In this document: positions 23,221 to 33,609 of the stretch, in pieces
Numbering within the stretch: position 1 is the stretch's first letter
Layout of the letters: each line of letters opens with the position of its first letter
From: Bullera alba
Taxonomy: Eukaryota > Basidiomycota > Tremellomycetes > Tremellales > Bulleraceae
DNA: 64,000 nt
Reading direction: 5' to 3'
NCBI GenBank assembly: GCA_001600095.1
Contig: BCIX01000004.1
Span: 934,586-998,585, forward strand
Position numbers and translations under genes: made by a program
Notes under the pieces: generated by a model
What the model was told of the DNA's origin: nothing
Seen by the model: only the letters and a program-made list of their open reading frames with translations
Databases searched by the model: none

Positions 23221-25484
23221 TTAGCTGACACTTCTCGTCGTGCGCCACACTTCATATGCTCCCAACACCAAAATGACAAAAGCGCCCGGCCAGAGGACAC
23301 CAAGGATGATGCGCTCGAAAGTGCTCTTCTCCCTATACTTTGGTCGACTGAACAAGATCGACGCGAATGCCTGAACGCGGGACAAGGCCAGCTTGTCCTG
23401 CAAAAGTGCCTGAGGCGGGTTCGGGTTCGAAAGCCGTCTTTGGCGGGATGCGAATGACGCAGGGAGCCATGTCCCATGCAGCCTGCAGTCGTCAGGTCGA
23501 TGTCTTCGCCCAAGTAGGCTTCACTCACCCATATGGCACCCTCTGAGGCAGCTTGATCCGGCATAGCACCGCAGACATCCCTTGACTCATGCGCTTGGCG
23601 TCAATGACCCATAGCTCGGATCCAGCGTCGGCCGCTGTGGAGGGTGTGCCGTCGGGCAAGAGGTGAGACTCGTCATAGACTACCGGTCAGCCGAGAACGA
23701 CTGAATTACACTCACCGTAAGTCAACAGGAAGCCGTCGTCTTCGGTCAAGTTGTCGCCTTTTCGCGGTATAAACCTAGGTTCTTGAGCATAGAAACCTTC
23801 GGGCATGGGGAAGATCTGAATCGATCCGTCCGTCGCCGCCCGTGCCATGATCTCCGGCGAAGTCCGTTCATCCACTGGGGTATCGCTCTTTCCCGCCCCT
23901 CTCTTTCGACCGCTCTGCACCAAATGCTGAACATCGAGTTTGACCAAGCAGTCGACTTTGGCTGCCCCTCCTAGGCGTTCATCGAAAGAACCCGACTTCA
24001 TCGTACAGCCATATACGAATCGGGTGTCTGACATGCCCAAGTCCGTCGCAACGGTTGGGAATTCAAAAGGCAGAGCGCTGAGCGGGAAGCAGTGCGTGAT
24101 CCGCCCTTCTGTTCCGGTCTGAGGCAAGAGGAAGCGATGGTAGTACAGCTGTACCACGTCGTCCTCGCCGGCTCTCTTCTCCACCAGGGGTATGTCCACC
24201 GCACCAGCAGCGTAGACTAATTTGGCGCTCTTGAACCGGCAACTGAGCATGTTGATGGCGACAAGCTTCTCCCCTTCGTATTCGTTCCATGCGTTGGCCG
24301 TGTGGAAGATCAAACTCGGTTCGCTGTCCGTGAACCGCATGGGTTCCTCGTCCGCGAGTAATCGAGGAAAGATGACAAATTCAGATGGCAACTGTCGATC
24401 GAAATGGATCAACGGGACTGGCCGCGTTGAGAAGAGATTGGCGGGAGACAGTGTGAGAGGGAGGTTGAGGAGTATAGTGTGAGTTCTTGTAGCGGCAAAA
24501 TCGTGCATCCTGATGACGATCAGTCGAGGATACGAATCAGACTCACATTTTCGCTCTTCCTACATTGATCCCCTTTTTCCACACTAGATGCTTGCCATGC
24601 CGGTCAATCACAGAGTATCTCGCGTGAGGCGCGTCGAACATTTGAGTCGAGTAGAACAGGAGAGACCCGTCCACCGGATCAATCCTTGGATGGGCTGTCA
24701 TCCAGTCCTGACAACGTCAGCACTACCGCCCACGAGCTTCTCCTCACCTCTTGTATAGCCGCAAGAGTAAACCTCTTCCACCAAGAAGAGTTCTCTCTCC
24801 GATGTGACAGACTCTCCCCAGTCTCTTTATCCACTAGTCTATCCCAGCCAACGGTGTCCAGCTCGGGCACCCTGACCTCGAGCGGGGGACCTGATTCGCA
24901 TGTTGCCAACAGCCGTTGATCTGGGGCCTGACCTAGGTCCGCCTGTGCTTCCGTTCCCATGCCCGTACCCCACCATACTACACTAGTGTTGGCGACGCTC
25001 AACACACCCAATCTGGCTCTGACGGCAATGAGGAATGACTGGATGATGGCTGCAATAATCCGGTGCAGAGAAGATAACGGGGATATGAGCAGTGCGATCG
25101 AGGGGATTGGCGATCGGAGAAGCAGGAGCGTGAGGGTCAAGAGAGGCGTAGCTAGGTGTCGGTTGGTGAACAAGGGCGCTCCATCTTGCGATTTGGGGAA
25201 CAAGACACCATGAAGCATCCCATCTCCGTCAAACCTGAAATTATCAGCTAAATGATCGCGCTCTTCAGTCTTGAAGGACCTTACCAGTGGTAATGACGAC
25301 CCTTCTCTGGCGGATAGACTGGGTTCCCTCCATTGCGGATATACTGCCCTCCGAGTAGCTCTGCTGGAATCTCACCGCGAACAACGTCGCATGGGTGTGA
25401 GATGAACTCGGAGGCCACGGGCGCAAAGTTGCCTCGAAGGAATGGGTGTATGTCTTGTCCGGGCGGGACCGTCTCGTTCGACAT
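23221..25484 (-). CDS. Carotenoid cleavage oxygenase (RPE65/CCD family), membrane-anchored
   Basis: Six exons (25285-25484, 24748-25234, 24547-24707, 23716-24509, 23529-23679, 23221-23482) give 684 aa. The four iron-ligating His motifs of the family are seen in order: TAHPRIDP (His about 235), MMHDFAAT (about 285), FHTANAWNE (about 352) and YGLHGTWLP (about 600). The N-terminal GGQYIRNGGNP and HWFDGDGMLHG are also typical. These enzymes cleave polyenes oxidatively to apocarotenoids. A hydrophobic insertion (residues about 80-130, LLTLTLLLLRSPIPSIALLI) and a C-terminal span (IILGVLWPGAFVILVLGAY) suggest firm membrane anchoring. Another in-frame ATG upstream (25580) exists, but 25484 gives the more usual start. 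The gene lies just downstream of the GH5_12 gene on the same strand. Confidence 0.92.
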
Positions 25485-25931
25485 GTAGCTGCCAGAAGGA
25501 GAGCGAGTTGTGCAGTGGTCGAGCGCAGGAGATAGAACTTTGGTCAGAGTGCAAGAGCGACAGTACTGGTGATCGTTCAACTTTCAAGCTGGAGTTGATT
25601 GAATGCAGGACGAGGATCGGATTTGGTCAGCTTGTTTTTGCCGGTGGACGTCATCCACCTTGCAGATTTGCCACCCGTTTTGTCCATTGTCAGCCGCCAC
25701 TGGGCACTGCTGAGAGACCTGTTGAGTATGATATGACTACGGGTGCGAGGTGCTGACTAGTGCAGAATGCTAACAGAGAGCAGGAGAGAAGTCTTCAAAG
25801 CAGCTCGTATCATCCATTCCGTATTGTCTGATCGTATCGTCGTCAAGATCTATCACAATCCACAGCCTAAAGCACCTGCACCCTGCAGTCTAGCGAGAAT
25901 TCCAAAGCGGACGGGGCATCGCTTTCACAAC

Positions 25932-28873
25932 CTAGGCAGACCACTTCTGCAGCTTGAGATGGATCTCCCTCTCCCCCTTCTTCTGCAAGGGGTAGTACCA
26001 CCTCGCGTACTGGCCGTGTACTTCCAACCTTCCCTCGCTTATCTCCAGGACCTCAATGTCCACCACGGCCGATCCCTGCCCATGAATCCAGTCGTCCATC
26101 GACTCGTTTGGCAGACCAGTGACCCTTTTCTTCCCGTTGATCGAGTGTATAGCTCCGTTCTTCGCTCCGGCGTCATCGCTGGAGATCGGAGAGGTGACAC
26201 CCAGATAGTGAATGAAAGGGAGGTAGATCAACACGCTGCCCTCCACTTTGCCGTCATCGAAGGGAGCGTCGCTCTGGTTCAACTTTTCCCGTTCCGCCTG
26301 CCATAGTCGACTGCCTTCGAGACTGATGACATCGACTCGAAGATCGAACGAGCTGGTCTCCATGTTGAACGTGAAGGACTTGACGCGGCCCATGGCTTCA
26401 ACGGGATACGGCCGGCACCAGGATTTGATACCCCTCGACCCGAGCTCGATGAGCGATTGTAGATCAGCTGGGTTGTCCGAGTGGAGGTCGTCGTCCGCTT
26501 TTTCCATCTCGTCATAGGAGAAGAGAGACAAGTCCTCTCCGTTCCAGCCGTCGCCGTTGGCGTGGGTGTTGGTCGGCTCGTAGTCCCAAAGGGTGTACGA
26601 GAGCGTGTTCTCGCCGTCTGGCGTTGTTAGCTTTCATTTGGACCTTTGATACTCACCACATCCGTTCAAGAGCTCGTCCATGGCCTAGACGTCAACGGAG
26701 GTCGCTTCATCTTAACTCACACGCGAAGGCTCCTTGTAATCTTTTCTGTCGGTCTTGCCCTTTGCCAAACCAAGCAGACCTGATTTCTTCATATCGAAGG
26801 GCACGCCCAGCTCGCCAATGATAGCTGAATCAGGTCAGCTGTGTGCGCCTATCTAAGCACTCAGCTCACTTGGATACTCTCTCATCCCCGTTTGATCAGA
26901 CGCTATGCCGCCTTGCTTGTGTGCATCACTCTTGAGCTCGGAAAATTGCGATTGAATCCCATCTTTGATTGCCCTTGATCCAAATTTGATAGCTTGGAGC
27001 ATGTTGATGTGACCTCGCTGCAGGCCGACCGCATCTGCGTTGAACCGATGTCGCCTCTTGCCCAACATGGTCAAACCGTCGTAAAAGTGGGAACTGAGAG
27101 CCATTCGGCCTTGCTTGACATGCTCTGAGAGATCGGGCGGTTCTGCGAAGATTGGCGGGTTGATGAATGAGATGGCAGAGGGGAACGACTGCCGTATACG
27201 CGAGATAAAGGAGACGTAGTGGTCTGTCGCCATCAGCGCGACGTCCTTGGTGGAGGACATACCTCTCCAGAATTGGCCTATGAATTGGTACTTTCCTCCA
27301 TCGGGCTTGCGCAAAAAGTAGTCGTTCTTCAACACCCTTCCTGAGCTAGGGTCCCATCTGCAACGTCAGCGCAGCCCCCTTTGGCAGACTCACACTCCGT
27401 GACCAGCCCATGGACATCCGCCATTACCATCTGCGGTCCAAAAGTCCCAATCGGCGCCTCGGGTCCAGCCCCATCTCTTGGCAGCTTGGTCGGATTCCTC
27501 TCTAGTCAACCATACACCGTGTCCCTCCGGCGGTGTCATGGTCACAGTGCCCACTTTCTTGTGTCCAAAAGAGGTGAAATCGTCGTAAGCGATATCAGCG
27601 ACGGATTGTCCTATGCCCAGTCGGAAGCCTTGGATGGGGGATGGACTGGGTCCTTTCCTGCCGAATTAGCCCGGACCGCAGATCGTGTACTCACCTGAAC
27701 TCCTGGCTAGGAGGGATGTCATCGAGGACTGGCATACCGATGAATCCCTCATGAGGCTCATTGACCGAGTCCCAACCTATCAGACAGGTGTCCAGCAGAT
27801 CGTATTCGGATGCAGCGATTCTATCTGCCAGTCTGTCAAATTGTCAGCATCGGTTTGCGCGTTCATAACCCACCGGCCATAGGCGTTATTGTACCTCTCC
27901 CGCAGCCAGACTCCGACTGGTTGCCCATCGATCTGGCATTTGGGCGCGAATACCTCTGAAGCGTAGAACATTGTGAAGCAGTGTCGTGAAGCCAGTCTAT
28001 GCAAGTTGGTATTCCATATCACTGAGCTGTTAGTAATGGCAAACTAGCGATACTCACTGTCAGGAAAGTCTGCAAAGCCATCTTTCTGCGCATCTTGAGC
28101 TCCTTCCTCCCCGCCCCACCCCTGGGTCTTCCAGCAAGCATGGAGCACGGCTGCACCGGTCTGATGCACTCGTCTTGGGGCAAGACCCGCGGCTAGCAAG
28201 ACCCATATGGGAGCACCAGAGCCCGAGAGGAACCTCGAAAACACATCTTGATGGGAAGAGATATCTACGACCGATTAGCTGTCGAGCTGGATCTGAGGGG
28301 ATGCACTGACAGACTCGGAGACCGTACTGTTTGCACTTTTGCAGTAGCTGTATCACATAGTCTATGTAGCTTTCGTCGTACTTGCCACTACATCGAGATC
28401 AGATAGGTCCGAGACAGAGTAAGACTCACGGCCCGGCATGCTCGAGTGCTTCCCAAGTGACGACAAGCCTAATGGCGTTGAAGCCCCAGCTTCTCAAGCG
28501 CTTGAGGTGCACCTGGAAACCGTCAGATCGATGAACAAAATGGATGACATTCACTGACATCGGTTGCGTCCAGATCGAAAGGATGGCCAACGAACCATCC
28601 CTCATCTCCCCCTCGCTCTGCTTCGTCCCACAGCGATCCCTCTACGCCAAGATGCGTTTGTAAGCCGGCACTGTGTAGCCTGGCTGAGTCCCTCTCAGTC
28701 CGATTGCTCTTCTCAGAGCTCGAGGCAGATTTGGCAAAGTTGGGGAATTTTGATGTACTCGATAGATTGACGCCCCGCAGGAGGACCGAAACGGGTGGGT
28801 AGGAAGGGTCGGTGGATGGGATGAGGAAATGCGAGTGTGAGGTGCTGAGCTTTTTCAGCTCATTGTCAGACAT
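25932..28873 (-). CDS. GH5 subfamily 12 beta-glucosidase (steryl glucoside or glucosylceramide hydrolase)
   Basis: Eleven exons (28559-28873, 28430-28512, 28311-28387, 28058-28264, 27874-28021, 27695-27832, 27394-27657, 26870-27357, 26721-26824, 26657-26684, 25932-26617) give 845 aa. The TIM-barrel has LRGVNLS near the start, [28 protein letters not shown], the acid/base motif [10 protein letters not shown] (Glu about 302) and the nucleophile motif [11 protein letters not shown] (Glu about 578). A C-terminal beta-sandwich domain follows ([21 protein letters not shown]). The length and motifs match Cryptococcus EGCrP1/EGCrP2(Sgl1), which hydrolyse glucosylceramide and ergosteryl glucoside. I cannot decide between the two paralogues. 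No signal peptide is seen, fitting intracellular action. A 28-nt micro-exon (26657-26684) encodes AMDELLNGC. Confidence 0.92.
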
Positions 28874-29114
28874 GGTGGCTGTCAAGGAGACAAGTGTGAG
28901 CACGGAACACTTTACGATCGCCTCTATCTCGACAGTGAGCGGCCGGACAAAGAGCAATTGATGACTTGTTCGGATCGGTCAACGCCGATGACGTAACGGT
29001 CGATCTCGATCCTCACCTTAATCTTACCAGTTTTCTGGAATCAACCTAGTCTGACTATGCTCCTCATCGCATCGAGGGACTACTCACAAGCAGCAAGGCC
29101 CTACTCACCACCTA
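28874..29114. promoter_or_regulatory. Bidirectional promoter, GH5_12 / DUF2237
   Basis: Only 241 bases separate the two divergent start codons. A CRE-like octamer TGACGTAA lies at 28989-28996, roughly in the middle. Shared regulation is inferred. Confidence 0.4.
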
Positions 29115-29802
29115 ATGAAGCTACTGTCTATCTTGTCGATACCCCTGGGCTTAAGCACTTTCCTATCAAACAGACTATTACCCGCGTCTTTCTCTCAAAT
29201 AAGGACGGCAACCACAATGTCTCTCGAGGCAGGCAAGACAAACGGTGGGTGCAGGCCAAGACTCGCACTGACTAGCAGTCCTCAACGGCCCGCTACAACA
29301 GCACACCAAGGAGGGCGATTCGACACATCCGACCGGATTCTTTCGAGACGGATACTGCTGGGGAAGCGACATGGACGCCGGAAAGCACTTCATCGGTGGT
29401 GTCGTAACCACGGAATTCCTCCAATTTAGCAAGGAACGAGGTAAGCGGATGCAGTCCGACCGTAGCGCCGCTGACGAAGTGACAGGCAACGATCTTACGA
29501 CTCGACGAGGGGGCTTCCCAGGACTGAAGGACGGCTGTAGATGGTGCCTCTGCGTTGACCGGTAAGCTCCGGTGATACAGATCGTTTCATCGTACGATAC
29601 CTGATCAGCTGTGCGTAGATGGAAAGAGGCGCTCTTGGCCTCACGTACACTCGGCGACAACGTGGTACCACGGTGAGTCAAGCATTCCTACGATGACCGC
29701 TCGATCGCTGACCATATTGACAGAGTCGACCTGTCCTCGACCGCGTTGGACGCGTTGAAGTCGGTCAAGATGGAGGATCTTCGCAAGTTTGAACACAAGT
29801 AG
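29115..29802 (+). CDS. DUF2237 protein, probably mitochondrial
   Basis: Five exons (29115-29244, 29279-29440, 29486-29561, 29619-29672, 29724-29802) give 166 aa. From the internal ATG at 29217 the protein would be 132 aa. The conserved body reads GFFRDGYCWGSDMDAGKHFI, TTEFLQFSKERGNDL, FPGLKDGCRWCLCVDRWKEA and ends SVKMEDLRKFEHK, the DUF2237 pattern known from bacteria and some eukaryotes. No biochemical function is established for this family that I know of. The 34-residue extension MKLLSILSIPLG..FSQIRTATT has Arg/Ser and no acidic residues, like a mitochondrial targeting sequence. The Cys residues in GYCW and CRWCLC may be functional. Confidence 0.85.
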
Positions 29803-29951
29803 GCTACGATTCCTAGTTCAAAGCCAACAGCAGTGCGTCTGCATACCACACACTGTACACATACCAATCCCGGTGCATGTAGCGATCATATCGTTTGTAT
29901 CAAGGAGTGACAGGACAGCATGTCCCCCAGTCCACCCGGTTGAACACGCTC

Positions 29952-29971
29952 AATTACCCGATCGGGTAATT
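29952..29971. promoter_or_regulatory. 20-bp perfect palindrome upstream of ERG6
   Basis: The half-site AATTACCCGA is followed directly by its exact inverted copy, giving a perfect 20-bp palindrome about 190 bases upstream of the ERG6 start. A dimeric regulator site is the simplest reading. The 313-base interval 29803-30115 holds no gene. Confidence 0.5.
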
Positions 29972-30115
29972 CCCCCAAGCATTCGAAACGCGCGAACGCG
30001 TTTGGACCGTTTTTTTCTATCGTCCGATGATTTCAGAGGCAGTCACCCCATAACAATATCGTCTCGTTCAACGTTGAACCATCTCACACACATACTCGAC
30101 ACGTATAATAGCACA

Positions 30116-30159
30116 GTGAGTCCGTGCCCTAGTCAGCTACCCCCACTGACACCGCCCAG
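30116..30159 (+). other. ERG6: Probable 5'-UTR intron of ERG6
   Basis: A GTGAGT donor at 30116 and a CGCCCAG acceptor ending at 30159, with CACTGAC before it, make a standard 44-nt intron that abuts the start codon directly. No upstream in-frame ATG exists in the short exon before it. Confidence 0.55.
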
Positions 30160-31525
30160 ATGCCCGAGCTACGAAAAGCCGACCGAGTGAACAACTACAC
30201 CAAGAGGTGGGAGAAGGATGCCGCCAACGACAACGAGACGCACAGGGCGGAACGTCTCGAGGACTACACCGAGCTCGTGAACGGTATGTCCAAGTGCATA
30301 CGCGCGAGCTGATCCCATCTAGGCTACTACGATGGAGCTACTGAGCTGTACGAATACGGATGGGGTGAGTACGACGCCTGGACCTGCGAGGTGCAGCATC
30401 CTGACGCACCGCAACAGCCGACTCGTTCCACTTTTGCCGATTCTACAAGGGAGAAGCTTTCCTCCAAGCTGTGAGTAATAATTGCGATTGAATCGAGGCT
30501 GACTTGCAGCTTGCCCGACACGAGCACTACCTCGCCCACATGATGCAGCTCAAGCCTGGCATGCGAGTTCTCGACGTCGGTTGCGGTGTCGGCGGACCCG
30601 CTAGGGAGATTGCTCGGTTCTCGGACGCCAACATTGTCGGTTTCAACAACAACGACTTCCAGATCCAGCGTGCCAACAACAAGACCAAGAAGGCCGGTCT
30701 CTCCCACAAAGTCTCCTTTGCCAAGGGCGACTTTATGCACCTGGCTGATCAGTTTGGCGAGAACAGCTTCGATGCCAGTGAGTCTGTCAATCATTACCCC
30801 ACTGACTCTTCAGTCTACGCCATCGAGGCTACGTGTCACGCTCCATCTTTCGAGGGTATCTACGGAGAAATCTACAAATGCCTGAAGCCAGGAGGTGTCG
30901 TGAGTATCGGGCTTTCAACCGGAGCTGACGCAACAGTTTGGTGTCTACGAATGGTGCATGACCGATGCTTGGGACCCATCTATCCCAGAGCACAAGGCCG
31001 TCGCCCACGGTATCGAGGTTGGAGACGGTATCGCCGAGATGAGGACGTATGCCGCTGCCAGAAAGGCCCTCAACACTGTTGGCTTCGAGATCTTGCACGA
31101 GGAGGACTTGGCGGACCGTGAGTAGTAGTATATGGATACGTGCTGACAGCTTCAGGCAACGATGCTATCAAATGGTTCTACCCTCTTGAGGGTCACGTCA
31201 GCAAGGCTCAGACTGTGTGGGACAGTGAGTGGTCACCAGCACCTTTTGGGAAACGTTACTAATCAAAACCCAGTGTTCACCGTGTTCCGAATGTCCAACA
31301 TCGGCAAATTCATCACTCAGAATGGTGTCTGGGGTATGGAGAAGTTGGGCCTCGTGCCCAAGGGCACTTACGATGTCGGAGAGTCTTTGATCAAAGCTCA
31401 GCTCGCGTTGGTCAAGGGTGGTCAGACCAAGCTCTTCACGTGAGTTTTGCCCTCCGGTGACTTTGACTGACCATAATAGTCCCATGGCCATGTGGATCTG
31501 CCGAAAGCCAGAGGACAAACAGTAG
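30160..31525 (+). CDS. ERG6: Sterol 24-C-methyltransferase
   Basis: Nine exons (30160-30283, 30323-30364, 30418-30470, 30510-30777, 30814-30899, 30937-31117, 31156-31224, 31274-31439, 31480-31525) give 344 aa. The enzyme transfers a methyl group from SAM to C24 of zymosterol in ergosterol synthesis. Motifs: [19 protein letters not shown] (sterol-binding region I), the SAM site [46 protein letters not shown] and the C-terminal SMT domain with [18 protein letters not shown]. The length is near that of the family (yeast 383 aa, with a shorter N-terminus here). The start follows a likely 5'-UTR intron. Confidence 0.97.
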
Positions 31526-31806
31526 GGCATTGTGTGAAATATAGAAGCATTTTCGGGGGACTATACAGGGCATGTTGACAAATGCATACCGGTCAATAAC
31601 AGCACTTTTCATCTACGGACTGGTTGGAATGGAAATATCACAACAAACAACATATTCAGGCGCGCTTTACGGCTTGCACTGAGATACTGAGGGGGCTGGT
31701 CGTGTTGTTGATCATGTTTCCAATGCTTATCCCTGTTCAGGTCATCTTCGCGGACTTATCTCTCGCTCTCGGCACTCTACAACGACACACTCATCGCGTC
31801 CAACCC

Positions 31807-33561
31807 ATGGCACCCGCTAACACCAATCACTCTCCGACTATCCACAGTCTGCTGCACAATCGAGCAGCCAACCTGCTTTCGTACACCGGTACGCCATCCA
31901 AAGCTACCTCTCCGCCAGGCTTTTCACCAATGACCACCCGCACGTTCCGAAACCCTTCATTCAACCCAATTTCTCCCTCTGTCTACTCAACCGACGCGCA
32001 CACGCCTCACGCATCAGCACGGCGGCAATACGTTCATACTGGAAGATCCGCGTCGAGCTATTACCCCGATGATATGGAATCGGAAGAAGGCAACCTCTCG
32101 GACGATGATGGCGCATCCTGCACTCGATCTAGGATCTCAATGGTGTCAGGTCCGACCGTGAGGAAATACTCCAACATACCTTGGGACGACCTGGAACCGA
32201 GTCAAGATCGCACCTCGGTTGCCGGAGGTCTGGGCAGGATGATCCGCGCCGCCACCAGGGCAAGCTCGTCTCAGCTAAGCGTCAGCGCAAGATCTCGACC
32301 GGCTAGCCCGACTGCAGTTGCTCAAAGTCATTATGCCAAAAGACCCATTCTGTCATCTACTTCAGAGGCCTCGCTATCCTCGGCAAACACGATATCATCC
32401 TCGTCATCCGGTCATCGATCGAATCTACTTACGCCAAAGTCTAGCTCGAGGAGACCATCCCCCGTCGAAGGGCAGTTCCTCGGTAGACCATTCGAAGAGC
32501 AGGGCGGCAACGATGGGCATGGTAAATTGGACAAGCAGCCAATCCACACCACTAGTCGACCTCCTGGCCCGCGTACCAGCCCAGATCCCCCTAATCAGTA
32601 CACGACAAAGACTGGTTCCCAGGGCTTTGGGCTCATTTCCCTCGAGGTTGCTCAAGAGCGAGAGCGAAGTAAATACCAGCCCCCGTCAACGACCCAAAAG
32701 GCGCTCCCGGCAGTAACCCCAGGGCGTACACCCTTGCGAGACCGCACCAACGTATCTCACAGCCTGGACATGGCGACTCCCGGAAGGATGAGCTATGCGA
32801 GTACCCATTCCATGCCGCCGGATCACCCGCCTGTACCGCCTCGTAGTGTCAAGAGCAAGAAATCAGGCCTGATGAAGTTGTTCAAGAGCGACAAAACGGC
32901 TTCAAACCAAGCATTCGCCATGCTCAACCCGGTGTCAGTGCCGAAAGTCCAGCCAGTCCAGCAGCCAGTTTCCTCGGCGATACAGAGAATCGACAGTGCC
33001 GCCACTGCTCATCAGGTTGAACCTCCGAGCCGCCAACGCGCCGCCGAAGTCAAGCCCCGAGTCGAGACTCCCAAAGCCGTGCCAGCGTCCCCTTACCTCA
33101 CCGTGGAGCCAAATCTGCTCAAGCCAAAGTTGGAGTTACGTCCAGTCTCGATGAACTTTGCTGGTGCACTACCCTCCAATTACCTCGCAGACCTGCCGGA
33201 GAGTCCACAGGGCTTGCACGGATCGATATCGGACAAGTCGCTCGAGCGGGTACTCGAGGACATGCCCTCGGAAATATCGACAATGGTTCAAGAAAAGATT
33301 GCGGCGACAAAGAAGTCGATGATGCACAAGGTCTTCGAGTTGGAAGCTCAAGTTCGAGAGCTGCGGGACAAGATTGAGGAAGAGCAAAAGCGGAAATTGT
33401 CAGGATGTCACGCTTGTGGATGCGAGTGCGGCATGCCCGGAGGCGATGGAGCCAAGAACGCGACACTCAAACCGAATGCAGGGGTGATGGACAGAGGCCG
33501 AGCGAAGACTGGTGGGGCAAGAGGCGTGTTTGGCTCAGGCAGTCTATACGAGTGGGAGTGA
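31807..33561 (+). CDS. Uncharacterised Ser/Pro-rich protein with C-terminal coiled coil and Cys motif
   Basis: One uninterrupted frame encodes 584 aa from MAPANTNHS, unusual in this intron-dense region. The frame is open upstream to 31624, but those codons overlap the probable 5' UTR. Most of the protein is Ser/Pro/Thr-rich. Noteworthy patches are SYYPDDMESEEGNLSDDDG (acidic), PPVPPRSVKSKKSGLMKLFK (proline-rich then basic amphipathic), a coiled-coil stretch HKVFELEAQVRELRDKIEE and a Cys cluster CHACGCECG. The Lys-Leu-Phe basic patch could bind membrane or act as a docking site. I do not recognise a family. Similar architectures occur in fungal polarity proteins, but this is only resemblance. 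Confidence 0.72.
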   Translation: MAPANTNHSPTIHSLLHNRAANLLSYTGTPSKATSPPGFSPMTTRTFRNPSFNPISPSVYSTDAHTPHASARRQYVHTGRSASSYYPDDMESEEGNLSDDDGASCTRSRISMVSGPTVRKYSNIPWDDLEPSQDRTSVAGGLGRMIRAATRASSSQLSVSARSRPASPTAVAQSHYAKRPILSSTSEASLSSANTISSSSSGHRSNLLTPKSSSRRPSPVEGQFLGRPFEEQGGNDGHGKLDKQPIHTTSRPPGPRTSPDPPNQYTTKTGSQGFGLISLEVAQERERSKYQPPSTTQKALPAVTPGRTPLRDRTNVSHSLDMATPGRMSYASTHSMPPDHPPVPPRSVKSKKSGLMKLFKSDKTASNQAFAMLNPVSVPKVQPVQQPVSSAIQRIDSAATAHQVEPPSRQRAAEVKPRVETPKAVPASPYLTVEPNLLKPKLELRPVSMNFAGALPSNYLADLPESPQGLHGSISDKSLERVLEDMPSEISTMVQEKIAATKKSMMHKVFELEAQVRELRDKIEEEQKRKLSGCHACGCECGMPGGDGAKNATLKPNAGVMDRGRAKTGGARGVFGSGSLYEWE

Positions 33562-33609
33562 TCGTTGTACATGTATCCATAATGAAGTCCTGAATAGTGG
33601 CAGGATAGA

